Numbered from the stretch's first letter, positions 48,402 to 57,209 are shown. The stretch: DNA of 64,000 nt from Streptomyces sp. F001 (GCF_004187715.1 NZ_QZWF01000002.1:310001-374000); one strand, 5' to 3'. A program made the numbers and translations. Notes: generated by a model from the sequence alone, not told the origin.

Positions 48402-49022
48402 TCACTCGAACCGCGTGGTGTCACCCGCCCCGCGCCGTACGATCTCCGCCTCGCCCCCGGAGAAGTCGATCACCGTCGTCGGTTCGGTCCCGCAGTCGCC
48501 GGAGTCGACCACGCCGTCCAGCACGTGGTCGAGCCGGTCCTTGATCTCCCAGCCCTGGGTCATCGGCTCGTCCTCGTCCGGCAGGAGCAGGGTGCTGGAC
48601 AGCAGCGGCTCACCGAGTTCGGTGAGCAGGGCCTGGGTGACGACATGGTCGGGGATGCGCACGCCGACGGTCTTCTTCTTCGGGTGCTGCAGCATGCGCG
48701 GCACCTCCTTCGTCGCCGGCAGGATGAACGTGTAGCTGCCGGGCGTCGACGCCTTGACCGCGCGGAACACGTCGTTGTCGACCCGCACGAACTGGCCGAG
48801 CTGCGCGAAGTCCTGGCAGACGAGGGTGAAGTGATGCCGGTCGTCCAGCTTGCGGATGGTCCGGATCCGCTCGATGCCGTCCCGGCTGCCCAGTCGGCAG
48901 CCGAGCGCGTAGCAGGAGTCCGTGGGATATGCGATGAGCGCCCCCGAGCGGACACTGTCGGCGACCTGCGCGATGGTGCGCGGCTGGGGGTTGTCGGGGT
49001 GCACGTCGTAGTACTTCGCCAT
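48402..49022 (-). CDS. YrdC/YciO-type Sua5 domain protein
   Basis: 206-residue protein of the YrdC/Sua5 superfamily, whose best-known members make threonylcarbamoyl-AMP for tRNA t6A. The nucleotide-binding motif IAYPTDSCYALGCRLG and SYTFILPATKEVPR are intact. The KxR region reads RKLDDRHHFTL, as in the YciO subgroup rather than the KRP of YrdC. A C-terminal extension includes LDHVLDGVVDSGDCGTEPTT. Because YciO proteins are only weakly active in t6A synthesis, a secondary role is likely. It stands alone. Confidence 0.88.
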   Translation of the reverse strand: MAKYYDVHPDNPQPRTIAQVADSVRSGALIAYPTDSCYALGCRLGSRDGIERIRTIRKLDDRHHFTLVCQDFAQLGQFVRVDNDVFRAVKASTPGSYTFILPATKEVPRMLQHPKKKTVGVRIPDHVVTQALLTELGEPLLSSTLLLPDEDEPMTQGWEIKDRLDHVLDGVVDSGDCGTEPTTVIDFSGGEAEIVRRGAGDTTRFE

Positions 49023-49260
49023 CTGTCGAGCTTATGCCCGGCAAGCGGCGACGAACGGGCAGACCGGCCCGTGCCCGCACGGGAGTCGCGTCGAGGGCAG
49101 TGGCCAGGCCTTGGTCGGGCCCGTTTCCTGCCCGCTTCCGGCCGCCGTGCGCCGTCCGGCCCGTGAAAGCCACAGGGACCCTCGGTCACGGTTGAGGTAA
49201 CGTCCCCGACCGGTGACCCCGAGGCGGGGTACGGAACGAGCAGAAGGAGGCAGGGCCGAC

Positions 49261-50790
49261 GTGGCTGGCCGAGATGACGAGGGCCGTCGCGTGGACGTGG
49301 CGGACGGCACGGACCCGACGTGGGCACAGCAGTTGCTCGACCATCTCCGACCGTCCGCGCGGGACGTTCGCAGGGTCGTCGCCTGGCTCGCGGACGCCGC
49401 GGACGCGGACGTGTCACTGCAGGACGACGCCGGTACCCTCCTCGCCGGAACGCGGACACCGCTCGACGAGGACCTGGTCGCGGACATCGCCGCCGGCCGG
49501 ATCGCCTCCGCCGCGCTGCAGGACGGCGGACACCACCGGCGGCTGGTCAGGGTCGAGCTGCCGCGGCCCGCGTCGGCCGGCGTGCTGGCGGTGACCCGCC
49601 CGGCCCCCTTCGACCGGCGCACCTCCGACATCGTCACCCACACCGCCGGAGTGCTCGAACTCCTGCTGCGGGCACGGGAGAGCGCCGCGGCCGGACACCG
49701 TCTGCGCAGGGCCGCCTCCGACCTGCGCCTGGCGATCCTGCAACTGCTCATGGTCGAGGACACCGTCTCCGCCCGCCGGGTGGCCGCCGGCCTCTGGCCC
49801 GGCCTCCTCGACACGGACACCGCCTGTGTCTACGTGGCCGAGAGCCACCCCGCCGACCGCGACCGGCTCGCCGAGGAATGCCTGGACGCGACCTCGGAAC
49901 AGGCTCTCGTGGTGCGCTGCCCGGCCATGGACTCGCATGTGATCGTCCTGACGCCCGGCGAAGCCGCGGCCGCGGAGCTGCGCTCGCTGGTCGAGGGCCG
50001 CCCGGACACCTTCCTCGGCGGCAGCGCCCGGCAGAGCCTCGCCCAGACCGCCACCGCGTACGGCCAGGCCGTCAGCGCCCTCGCCGTGGCGCACTTCCGC
50101 CCGGACAAGGCGGCCGTGTACGCCGAACGCACCCACCCGGAACGCCTGATGGACCCGACCGCACTGCGCGACTGGACGGCTGGTCTGCTGCGGCCTCTCG
50201 ACACCCTGCCGCACCACACCCGTGCCGAGCTCCTCGCCACCACCCGACTCGGCCTGGAGTTCACCGCCGTCAACGCGGCCATGATCCTCGGCGTCAGCCG
50301 CAACACCGTCCGGGCCCGCATGGAACGTGTCGAGGGACTGCTGCGCACGGACCTGTCGGACCTCACCGTCCGGGCCGCCGTCCATCTGGCGCTGAACACA
50401 CAGGCCGGCCTCGTGGAGGTGCCCGGCGGCGATCTCGGCGATGAGGTCTGCACCAGGTTCGACGAGCTGCTCGCCGGGCCCGCCGTGCGTACCTGGGCCC
50501 GCGACCTGCTGGGACGCCTCGACGCCGACACCAGGGACCTGCGCCGCACCCTTCGCACCTGGATCGCGGCCGGCGGCAACGCCGAACGGGCCGCGCAGCT
50601 GCTGGGCGTCCACGCGCAGACCGTACGCGAACATGTGCGCAGCGCCGAGCCCGTCCTCGAACGCCAACTCCTCTCCGGCGGCAGCGATCTCTACGAGGTG
50701 GTCCTGGCGCACCTCGCGCTGGGCGACCTCGACCAGCCCGCCCTGCAGGGGGCGAATCCGGGCCATCCGGACTCACCTGTGCACGGTTGA
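49261..50790 (+). CDS. PucR-like regulator with two C-terminal HTH motifs
   Basis: 509-residue transcription regulator. The N-terminal half is a sensor-like domain (VRRVVAWLADAADADVSLQ, VTRPAPFDRRTSDIVTHTAG). A first PucR-type helix-turn-helix lies at LEFTAVNAAMILGVSRNTVR, and a second at GGNAERAAQLLGVHAQTVRE near the C-terminus. Tandem PucR HTH units in one chain are uncommon. The GTG at 49261 follows AAGGAGG by 10 bases. It converges on the conservon, which ends at 50927, so it may or may not control it. The effector is unknown. Confidence 0.75.
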   Translation: MAGRDDEGRRVDVADGTDPTWAQQLLDHLRPSARDVRRVVAWLADAADADVSLQDDAGTLLAGTRTPLDEDLVADIAAGRIASAALQDGGHHRRLVRVELPRPASAGVLAVTRPAPFDRRTSDIVTHTAGVLELLLRARESAAAGHRLRRAASDLRLAILQLLMVEDTVSARRVAAGLWPGLLDTDTACVYVAESHPADRDRLAEECLDATSEQALVVRCPAMDSHVIVLTPGEAAAAELRSLVEGRPDTFLGGSARQSLAQTATAYGQAVSALAVAHFRPDKAAVYAERTHPERLMDPTALRDWTAGLLRPLDTLPHHTRAELLATTRLGLEFTAVNAAMILGVSRNTVRARMERVEGLLRTDLSDLTVRAAVHLALNTQAGLVEVPGGDLGDEVCTRFDELLAGPAVRTWARDLLGRLDADTRDLRRTLRTWIAAGGNAERAAQLLGVHAQTVREHVRSAEPVLERQLLSGGSDLYEVVLAHLALGDLDQPALQGANPGHPDSPVHG

Positions 50791-50926
50791 GTCCTCCGGC
50801 CGGTGAAACGGGCATCGACGCGGTTCACAACCGATCCGCCCTGCACGTAGGTTCAACGAGCCGCAGGGGCACGACCGGAACGGGGGACCGGTCGCGCCCC
50901 TGCCACACCGCGTCCGGGGCCGGGCC

Positions 50927-52168
50927 TCACGCGTCCAGCCGCACCGGCACCTCCTGCCACCCGAACGCGATGAACGACGGCACCTGCCGCAACTCGCCCT
51001 CAGCGGCGGCCAGCCGCAGCCCCGGGAAACGGTCGAACAGGGCGGGCAGCGCGGTCAGCGCCTCCATGCGGGCCAGCGGCGCGCCGATGCACCGGTGCAC
51101 ACCGATCCCGAACGCCAGATGGTCGTCGGCGCCGCGCGAGGCGTCGAAGACGTCCGCGTCCGGACCGTAGTGCGCCGGATCCAGACCGGCGGCGGCGTAC
51201 GTCGTGATGATGGCGTCCCCGGCCGGAATGGTGACATCCCCGACCTCGAGGTCCGTGACGGCGAACCGCAGCGGCAGCGCGGCGATGGACGGGTGCACCC
51301 GCAGCGTCTCGTCGACGACCGCGTCCCAGGTGATCTTCCCGGCCCGCACTGCCGCCAGCTGCTCCGGCCGGCGCAGCAGGGCGACGACCGCGTTGCCGAT
51401 GAGGTTGACGGTGGTCTCGAAACCGGCCCCGATGACCAGCAGCAGCGTGTACAGCAGCTCCTCGTCGCTGAGCCGGTCGCCGTCCTCGTCGCGCACCCGG
51501 ATCAGCTCGGTGGTCAGGTCGTCGCCGGGGTGTTCGCTGCGGTGGGCGATGAGCGCGGGCAGGACCGTGCCGATCTGCTGCTGCACGGACGCGGCGTGCT
51601 CCGGACTCGGATCGGTGGTGTCCATGATCGCCGCGATGAGCCGACGGGTGTCCTCCCGCATCTCGTCCGGCACACCGAACAGGTCGCAGATGATGCGCAG
51701 GGGCAGCGGATGGGCGAGGCCCGCCTTCACGTCCACCACGCCACCGTCGGCACCGGCCGCCGCGAGTGCGTCGAGCAGTTCGGCCGTGACCGCCTCGACC
51801 TGCGCACGCATCGCCTCGGTGCGCCGGTGCGTGAAGCTGGGCGAGACCAGCTTGCGCAGCCGCGTGTGATCGGCGCCGTAGGTGGAGAGCATGTTGACCA
51901 CGCCCACCCAGCCCAGTATCCAGCCCCAGGAGGGGTGTTCCCCGATCTCCGGCCACAGTTTCCAGTGCCGGCGGGGGTCCTTGCTGACCTGCGGGTCGAG
52001 GATCAGCTGCTTGAGCACGTCGTAGCCGGTCGGCGCCCAGGCGGGTATGCCGCCGGGCAGCTCCACCGGCACGACGGGACCGAGGGCGCGCAGCCGGGCG
52101 CTCTCGCCGGGAATGTCGGCGCCGAACGGGTCGATGACAAAGCGGTCGATGCGGTCGGTCACGGTCAC
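50927..52168 (-). CDS. Cytochrome P450 (CYP154-like), last gene of the conservon
   Basis: 413-residue bacterial class I P450. The I-helix has GAGFETTVNLIGN, the K-helix ExxR is E287-TLR290 in VVDETLRVHP and the haem cysteine is C360 in LAFGIGVHRCIG. All landmark motifs are intact. The GTG at 52168 overlaps the stop of the preceding P450 gene as GTGA. It lies fifth-sixth in the chain cvnA-B-C-D-P450-P450. In Streptomyces conservons such CYP pairs are known; their substrates are mostly undefined. Redox partners must be encoded elsewhere. Confidence 0.93.
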   Translation of the reverse strand: MTVTDRIDRFVIDPFGADIPGESARLRALGPVVPVELPGGIPAWAPTGYDVLKQLILDPQVSKDPRRHWKLWPEIGEHPSWGWILGWVGVVNMLSTYGADHTRLRKLVSPSFTHRRTEAMRAQVEAVTAELLDALAAAGADGGVVDVKAGLAHPLPLRIICDLFGVPDEMREDTRRLIAAIMDTTDPSPEHAASVQQQIGTVLPALIAHRSEHPGDDLTTELIRVRDEDGDRLSDEELLYTLLLVIGAGFETTVNLIGNAVVALLRRPEQLAAVRAGKITWDAVVDETLRVHPSIAALPLRFAVTDLEVGDVTIPAGDAIITTYAAAGLDPAHYGPDADVFDASRGADDHLAFGIGVHRCIGAPLARMEALTALPALFDRFPGLRLAAAEGELRQVPSFIAFGWQEVPVRLDA

Positions 52169-53403
52169 GGGCGGTCTCCTGGCTGGTCGGGGGAGCGAGG
52201 GGTGAAACGCACGGGCAGCGCGGTGAGCGACCGGTGGAAGGGACCCGGCCGCCAGGTCAGACGTTCACGGGGCAGGACGGGCTGCAGATCCGGCAGCCAC
52301 TGGGTGAGCCGCTCGATCGCCTCGGTGGCGATGAGCAGCGTGTGCTGCTTGACCGGACAGGCGTGCGGGCCGGCCGACCACGACAGGTGCGAGGCGTCGC
52401 CCGGGTGCCGGCCGGCACCGTGCTCCTGCTCGGCGAAGTACGCCAGCGCCCCGTAGGAGATGACCACCGGCACCGCGGCCCGGATCCACACGCCGTGGAA
52501 GGACAGCGGTCTGCGGGCGAAGTGGATGCCGTAGTTGGCCAGCGGCGTCTCGTGATGCAGGACCTCCACGACCGCGTCCGTCACGGGACGGGCGCCGCTC
52601 GTCAGGGTGGAGTAGTAGGCGGGGTTGCCGAGGATCCGCGACAACGCGTTCGACACCAGGTTCGCGGTCGGTTCGTGCCCGGCGCCGAGGGTGAGGAACA
52701 CCTGCCAGGTGACTTCCTCCGGGGTGAGCCCGGCCGGATGGTCCAGCAGTCGGCTCGGCAGGTCGTCGCCGCGTTCCTCGGCCTTGGCCGCGATCAGCTC
52801 CAGGACGTACCCGCCGAACTCCGCCTCGCCCTCGGCCGCCTGCGCGCCGCCCTCCATCATCTTGCCCAGGGCGGCGTTGAGCCGGTCGCTCTGGCTGTCC
52901 GGCAGCCCGAACAGGCTGTTGAACACCAGGGCCATCAGCGGCCGGGCGAAGTCACCCACCAGGTCGGCCTCGCCCCGCGGCCCGAACCGGCTCACCAGCA
53001 CATGCACCGCCCGGTGCACCCGCGCCCGCAGATCGTGCGGCTCGACCAGGTCGAAGGTGTCGATCAGGGAGGTGCGGTAGCGACTGTGCGCGGCACCGTC
53101 GGCGAACAGGGTGTTGGGACGCCAGCGCATCATCCCCAGGACCGGCGAGTCGTCGGCGACGGTGGCCTCCCACGGCCGGGGGTCGTGCGAGAACGTCTCG
53201 GTGTCGTGCAGCAGGTCCAGCGCGGCCCGCCGGTCCGTGACGACGTACGCCGGCACACCCGGCGCGAGTTCCGCCCAGCCGATCGGGCCCTGCTCGCGCA
53301 GGTCGGCGTAGTAGCGGTACGGATCCAGTGCGAAGCCGTCCTCCCACAGCCGCACGGGCACCGAACGGGAGAAGGTCTGCTGGGCAGGGGGATGGGTGGT
53401 CAC
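52165..53403 (-). CDS. Cytochrome P450 lacking the ExxR arginine (CYP157-like)
   Basis: 412-residue P450-fold protein. The haem ligand is C349 in SWSAGPHACPVK and the I-helix reads GAGHEPTANLVSN. The K-helix motif is E280-VLH283 (VVEVLHHETP), so the arginine of the normally invariant ExxR is histidine. Loss of ExxR is the known hallmark of the CYP157 family, found next to CYP154 genes in Streptomyces conservons. The GTG at 53403 overlaps the cvnD stop as GTGA. It may have an altered catalytic cycle or act with the second P450. Confidence 0.9.
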   Translation of the reverse strand: MTTHPPAQQTFSRSVPVRLWEDGFALDPYRYYADLREQGPIGWAELAPGVPAYVVTDRRAALDLLHDTETFSHDPRPWEATVADDSPVLGMMRWRPNTLFADGAAHSRYRTSLIDTFDLVEPHDLRARVHRAVHVLVSRFGPRGEADLVGDFARPLMALVFNSLFGLPDSQSDRLNAALGKMMEGGAQAAEGEAEFGGYVLELIAAKAEERGDDLPSRLLDHPAGLTPEEVTWQVFLTLGAGHEPTANLVSNALSRILGNPAYYSTLTSGARPVTDAVVEVLHHETPLANYGIHFARRPLSFHGVWIRAAVPVVISYGALAYFAEQEHGAGRHPGDASHLSWSAGPHACPVKQHTLLIATEAIERLTQWLPDLQPVLPRERLTWRPGPFHRSLTALPVRFTPRSPDQPGDRP

Positions 53404-54008
53404 CGGTGCTCCGGAGGGTGGCGGTCGATCAGATGCTGGACCAGGGCGAGCAGCGCGTCGATGGAGGAGTCCTTCTCCCGGGCGTCGCACGTCACCATCG
53501 GCGTGTCCGCCTCCAGGTCCAGGGCGGCGCGCAGCTGTTCCTCGGTGTGATGGCGGGGTGCGTCGGGGAAGGCGTTGAAGGCGACCGCGTACGGCAGGCC
53601 GCTCTCCTCCACCAGACCGAGCACGTCGAACGAGGCGTCGACACGGCGGCTGTCCACCAGAACGAGCGCGCCGAGCGCCCCGTGGGCGATGTCGTCCCAC
53701 AGCGACCGGAACCGCTCCTGCCCGGGCGTGCCGAACAGATACAGCACGATCCCGCCGGGCAGGCTGATCCGGCCGAAGTCGATGGCGACCGTGGTCGTCG
53801 ACTTCTCCCGCACCCCGGCGAGATCGTCCACCTGCGCGGACGCCTCGGTGAGCTCCTCCTCGGTGTGCAGCGGGCGGATCTCGGAGACGGAGTCGATGAG
53901 GGTCGTCTTGCCCACCCCGAACGGTCCCGCGACCAGGATCTTTACCAGGTCGCGGGCGCTGTCCGGCAGGTGGATGCCGCTAGTTGTGCTTGAGGGCGCG
54001 CAGGCCAT
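53400..54008 (-). CDS. cvnD: Conservon GTPase (CvnD)
   Basis: 202-residue small Ras-like GTPase of the MglA-related conservon type. The P-loop is GPFGVGKTT (residues 28-36), the switch II region is FGTPGQERFRSLW, and a degenerate base-binding region reads YAVAFNAFPDA in place of NKxD. The start at 54008 overlaps the DUF742 gene by 29 bases. In conservons CvnD associates with CvnA-C at the membrane as a G-protein-like signalling complex. Confidence 0.93.
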   Translation of the reverse strand: MACAPSSTTSGIHLPDSARDLVKILVAGPFGVGKTTLIDSVSEIRPLHTEEELTEASAQVDDLAGVREKSTTTVAIDFGRISLPGGIVLYLFGTPGQERFRSLWDDIAHGALGALVLVDSRRVDASFDVLGLVEESGLPYAVAFNAFPDAPRHHTEEQLRAALDLEADTPMVTCDAREKDSSIDALLALVQHLIDRHPPEHR

Positions 54009-54342
54009 CGGCCACTCTCTCCAGCAGGTCGGGGTCGAACCGTTCGGCGGGCGGGATCGGCGCGCGGGCGAGCACCAGGTTCCGGTCGATGAGGCCGCCG
54101 GCCAGCACCCGCACCGCGGAGACCGGCAGCCGGAGCAGCGCCGCGGCCTCCACCACCGTCAGCGATCCGCCGTCCAGCTCCTCCAGCAGGGCCAGTTGGG
54201 CGGCCGGCAGATCGCCGGGCGCCGGCTCGCCGGTGCCGGTGAGCACCGACAGCCGCTCCAGCTGCGGACGGCTCGGCCGGGCCACGCCGCCGGTCGACAG
54301 ATACGCGGGAACCAGGGGGCGGCCGCCGGGGCGGCCGGTCAT
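53980..54342 (-). CDS. cvnC: Conservon DUF742 protein (CvnC)
   Basis: 120-residue DUF742 protein, a winged-helix-like component of conservons. The N-terminus GRPGGRPLVPAYLSTGG, the core LTVVEAAALLRLPVSAVRVL and ADGLRALKHN at the end match the family. ATG 54342 overlaps the CvnB stop as ATGA, and the 3' end overlaps cvnD. CvnC is thought to bridge between the roadblock protein and the GTPase. A longer upstream frame has no ribosome site of its own. Confidence 0.9.
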   Translation of the reverse strand: MTGRPGGRPLVPAYLSTGGVARPSRPQLERLSVLTGTGEPAPGDLPAAQLALLEELDGGSLTVVEAAALLRLPVSAVRVLAGGLIDRNLVLARAPIPPAERFDPDLLERVADGLRALKHN

Positions 54343-54761
54343 GCCGACGCGCCGCCGTCGGCTCCCCGGGGCGCGGCGGCCATCGCCTTCTCGCCGAGCC
54401 GCGCCACCTGCGAGTGCACCCGGTGCGCCAGCAGGTCCAGACGCACCTCGGCGTCCCCGTATGCGGCGACGACCGTGCCGTGGTCCGTCGGCACGATCAG
54501 CACATAGCCGTGGTCGGACTCGATGACCACCTGGCGCACCTCGGCCCGCTCCCGGTCGGCGAACGCCGCCGCGGCCGTTCGGCAGGCGCCCTGCACGGTG
54601 CTGGTGATGGCCGCCACCCGCTCGGCCGACGGCCGGGTCAGCGCGTCGGTGTACCCGGTGACGAGCCCGTCCCGGGTGAGCAGAACGGCGGCCACGACAT
54701 GCGGTACCTGCAGGATCGGTTCGAGCACCCATGCCGTGTCGCCCGCATCGCGGCTGGTCAT
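54339..54761 (-). CDS. cvnB: Conservon roadblock/LC7 protein (CvnB)
   Basis: 140-residue roadblock/LC7 (MglB-like) protein. The fold is seen in VPHVVAAVLLTRDGLVTGYT, AERVAAITSTVQGACRTAAA and GYVLIVPTDHGTVVAAYGD. Such proteins act as GTPase-activating partners for Ras-like CvnD. Both ends overlap the neighbours as ATGA, so translation is coupled with cvnA and cvnC. The expected function is in control of development or secondary metabolism, from conservon precedent. Confidence 0.92.
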   Translation of the reverse strand: MTSRDAGDTAWVLEPILQVPHVVAAVLLTRDGLVTGYTDALTRPSAERVAAITSTVQGACRTAAAAFADRERAEVRQVVIESDHGYVLIVPTDHGTVVAAYGDAEVRLDLLAHRVHSQVARLGEKAMAAAPRGADGGASA

Positions 54762-56197
54762 CGAGCCGCTCCCCCTTCGTAGTCGGTCATTGGTCGGTCG
54801 TCTCCGTGTCGTCGGCGGTTGCCTCGGCCCCCCCGTGCCTGGGCCTCCCCACCGGTGGCCCCGGTCCCGGAGCGCGCCGCCGCGGTACCGGACTGCAGGG
54901 CGCCGAGGGCGGCCGCGGCCTCCTCGGGCCGGCGCGCCGGTCGCCGGGGCACGGGCGTGTCGGGGGCAGTGGCACGGCTGCGGCGGCGCCGCTGCGGGAG
55001 CCCTCCTGCGTCCCGTGGACCGTCGTGCTCGGACACGACACCGTCGGCGTCGTCGTCCTGCTCGATGCCGTACGCGTGGGCCGGGGCGGATGTGCCGGCC
55101 TCGCCGGTCCCGGCCTCCTGCTCTCGGCGGGTCGACCGCGGGGCGCTGGCCGCCGGCGGACGCTCCTCGGGGTCGATACGGCTGAGCAGATGGCTGTCGA
55201 CCAGCAGCACCGCGCGCACGCCCCCGTACGGGGAAGGCGAGGAGAGGTCCACGCTCAGGTCGAACTGCCGGGTGAGCTGGCCGATCGCGGCCAGGCCCAT
55301 CCGGGGCGGATCACCGAGGTCGGTCAGCAGGATCGGCTCGGAACCGGCCACCAGCCGCTGGGCGCGGGCCCGTTCGTCCTGGGTCATGCCGAGGCCGGCG
55401 TCGTCGATCGTGACGCAGACGCCGTGGTGGACGTGCTCCAGGTTGACCGTCACGTCGGTGTCCGGCGCGGAGTGCCGCAGCGCGTTGTCCAGGAGCTCCG
55501 CGACGATGATCGCGACCGGCTCGACGGCGTGCGACACCAGGGCCGTGCCCGCCGCGAGATGGTTGTGCACCCGCACCCGGTGATAGCCCGCGAGCCGGGC
55601 CTGACCGCCGGTCACCGCGTCGACCAGGTGGGACTCCTCACGGGCGAGCCCCACCCAGGCCCCGCACACCACCGCGGCGATCTGCGCCCGGCGCAGCGAC
55701 TGTTCGTTCTCGTGGTCCAGTTCGAACAGGGTCTGTGCCAACTCAGGGTCGTCGTACTGCTGTTGCAGTCCGCGCAGGGCGTCCTGCAGCCGGTACAGGG
55801 CCGCCTGGATCTCCCGGGTCGCGCCACGCATCCCGGCCTGGGCCGCCGCGTCGATCCGGGTGCGCTGGCCGGTCAACTCCAGGCGCAGGGCGGTGAGTAC
55901 GTCGTCCAGGGCGCCGCCGAGTGGTGTGTCGGCGAAATGCGGATGCCGCGGACCCGGCACCGCGACATGCGGATGGGCCAGCTGCCGCGCGGCCGCGGGA
56001 ACGCGCTGCGCCGCGAGATACCCGACTTCCGCGATGAACGCCTGGAGAGTACCGTCGAGTTGGCGACGCAGCGCGGCGATCTCGGCCTGCTGCAGGGCCT
56101 GTTGCCGGCGGGACCGGAGCAGCCCGCCGCCGAGGGCCAGCGCGGACAGTGTGCCGGCGGCCAGACCGCCGACGACCAGGTCCGGTAATTCGATCAT
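54758..56197 (-). CDS. cvnA: Conservon sensor-kinase-like protein (CvnA)
   Basis: 479-residue membrane sensor-like protein that heads the conservon. One N-terminal membrane helix (DLVVGGLAAGTLSALALGG) is followed by a helical domain, a GHKL ATPase domain (N-box IIVAELLDNALRHSAPDT; VTIDDAGLGM) and a long disordered Arg/Ala-rich tail. Conservon CvnA proteins resemble histidine kinases but usually lack a classical H-box, and none is evident here. Codon 4 (Leu) is TTA at 56186-56188, so expression of the whole coupled unit may require the bldA tRNA. The four cvn genes and two P450 genes overlap by 4 or 29 bases. Confidence 0.93.
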   Translation of the reverse strand: MIELPDLVVGGLAAGTLSALALGGGLLRSRRQQALQQAEIAALRRQLDGTLQAFIAEVGYLAAQRVPAAARQLAHPHVAVPGPRHPHFADTPLGGALDDVLTALRLELTGQRTRIDAAAQAGMRGATREIQAALYRLQDALRGLQQQYDDPELAQTLFELDHENEQSLRRAQIAAVVCGAWVGLAREESHLVDAVTGGQARLAGYHRVRVHNHLAAGTALVSHAVEPVAIIVAELLDNALRHSAPDTDVTVNLEHVHHGVCVTIDDAGLGMTQDERARAQRLVAGSEPILLTDLGDPPRMGLAAIGQLTRQFDLSVDLSSPSPYGGVRAVLLVDSHLLSRIDPEERPPAASAPRSTRREQEAGTGEAGTSAPAHAYGIEQDDDADGVVSEHDGPRDAGGLPQRRRRSRATAPDTPVPRRPARRPEEAAAALGALQSGTAAARSGTGATGGEAQARGGRGNRRRHGDDRPMTDYEGGAAR

Positions 56198-56512
56198 CGA
56201 ATGGGTTCCAGGAGAAGTCGGGCAGGACGGGATCGGAAGCCCCTGTCATGAGGGCACGCGCAGCACACTACAACCGGCAGCGACCGTTCTTGCACGATGC
56301 GATCAGACTTGGGGTCAAAACCGCCCTCTCTCCGATCACTTCTGTGGCAATTGTCGGAATTGCCATATTCAGCAGGCGAGTTGAGGTCGCAGAGTCCGGC
56401 TGTGCGGTGCCGGGCGACCGGGGTTACTCCGAACGGGGGGTACGCTCACCCGGTCCGGTGAGTGCCGGCGTGTTCGCGTACCACCGGTGCGGCCTCGGGC
56501 GTTGCCCTCGGC
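56198..56512. other. Intergenic region upstream of the conservon
   Basis: 315 bases with an A+T-rich island around 56330-56400. It contains a perfect 8-base inverted repeat TGGCAATT-GTCGG-AATTGCCA (56345-56365), the best operator candidate for the conservon. No clear gene. TTTTGACC on the minus strand near 56320 could be a -35 element for cvnA. Confidence 0.5.
56345..56365. promoter_or_regulatory. Inverted repeat upstream of cvnA
   Basis: TGGCAATT / AATTGCCA separated by GTCGG, perfect arms, about 150 bases from the start of cvnA and from the plus-strand gene at 56513. The only strongly A+T-rich palindrome in the region. Confidence 0.5.
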
Positions 56513-56737
56513 ATGGACCGACCTTCCCGGGCGCCGCGGCGCCGGCCGGCAAGCGATCCCGTACCCGGCCCCTATGCCCAACTGACCGGTGGGGGCTGGT
56601 GCCGCCCGCTGATCTACGCCCAACTCGTCGCTCAGTGGCGGGCCGAGGGGCGGTGCGTGCCTGCCCATCCGGAAGTCCAGTGGGTCTCCTTCGCCGCCCT
56701 GCCGGCGAGGACCTGCAGAGCGGAGCGGCGCTCCTGA
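56513..56737 (+). CDS. Small hypothetical protein
   Basis: 74-residue basic protein with the segment PYAQLTGGGWCRPLIYAQLV followed by AQWRAEGRCVPAHPEVQW. I do not recognise the family; the pattern of short aromatic blocks resembles other small Streptomyces proteins. The frame is open further upstream, and no strong ribosome site was seen at ATG 56513. It may be a gene or chance coding potential of high G+C DNA. It converges on the next minus-strand gene. Confidence 0.35.
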   Translation: MDRPSRAPRRRPASDPVPGPYAQLTGGGWCRPLIYAQLVAQWRAEGRCVPAHPEVQWVSFAALPARTCRAERRS

Positions 56738-56741
56738 GGCG

Positions 56742-57209
56742 CTACTGGCCGCACAGGGGCTCCAGCACGGAGAGCGTGCCGTTCGCCTGACGCAGGGCGA
56801 GCTCCAGGGTGGCGGGTGCGTGCAGCGCCCCGGTCCCGTCGGGCGGGATCAGCCACTCCAGGAACCGGGCCGACCGGTACGGCGGAGGAACCGCCACCCA
56901 GGACCCCTTGCCCGCGTGCCGCAGACCGGCGCCGATCCACCGGCTGTCCGGGTCCGGCGGCAGGAAGAACCCCACCCGGTGTGCGGCGGTGTCCACCAGT
57001 GTCGGACCCGGAATCGGCAGCGAGGGCCGCCACAGCAGATCGAGGGTGAACAGGCCCAGCTGATCAGGGACGGTCAGTACGTCCCAGAAACGCCCGGCCG
57101 CCAGGAGAGCGACACCGTCGCCGCTGTCCCACTCCCGCTTGCACTCCTTGGGGTCCGGCGCGGCGGCGGCCAGCCACTCCACTCCGCGCGTCCAGATCAG
57201 ATCGCTCAT
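56742..57209 (-). CDS. Conserved Streptomyces hypothetical protein
   Basis: 155-residue soluble protein of a type common in Streptomyces. Segments EWLAAAAPDPKECKREWDSG, DGVALLAAGRFWDVLTVPDQ and WRPSLPIPGPTLVD match proteins usually annotated as hypothetical or as bifunctional-primase-N-terminal-like. The C-terminal part SRWIGAGLRHAGKGSWVAVP and LIPPDGTGALHAP is also conserved. Function is unknown. The ATG at 57209 follows GGAGCGGAAC. It stands alone between convergent neighbours. Confidence 0.75.
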   Translation of the reverse strand: MSDLIWTRGVEWLAAAAPDPKECKREWDSGDGVALLAAGRFWDVLTVPDQLGLFTLDLLWRPSLPIPGPTLVDTAAHRVGFFLPPDPDSRWIGAGLRHAGKGSWVAVPPPYRSARFLEWLIPPDGTGALHAPATLELALRQANGTLSVLEPLCGQ

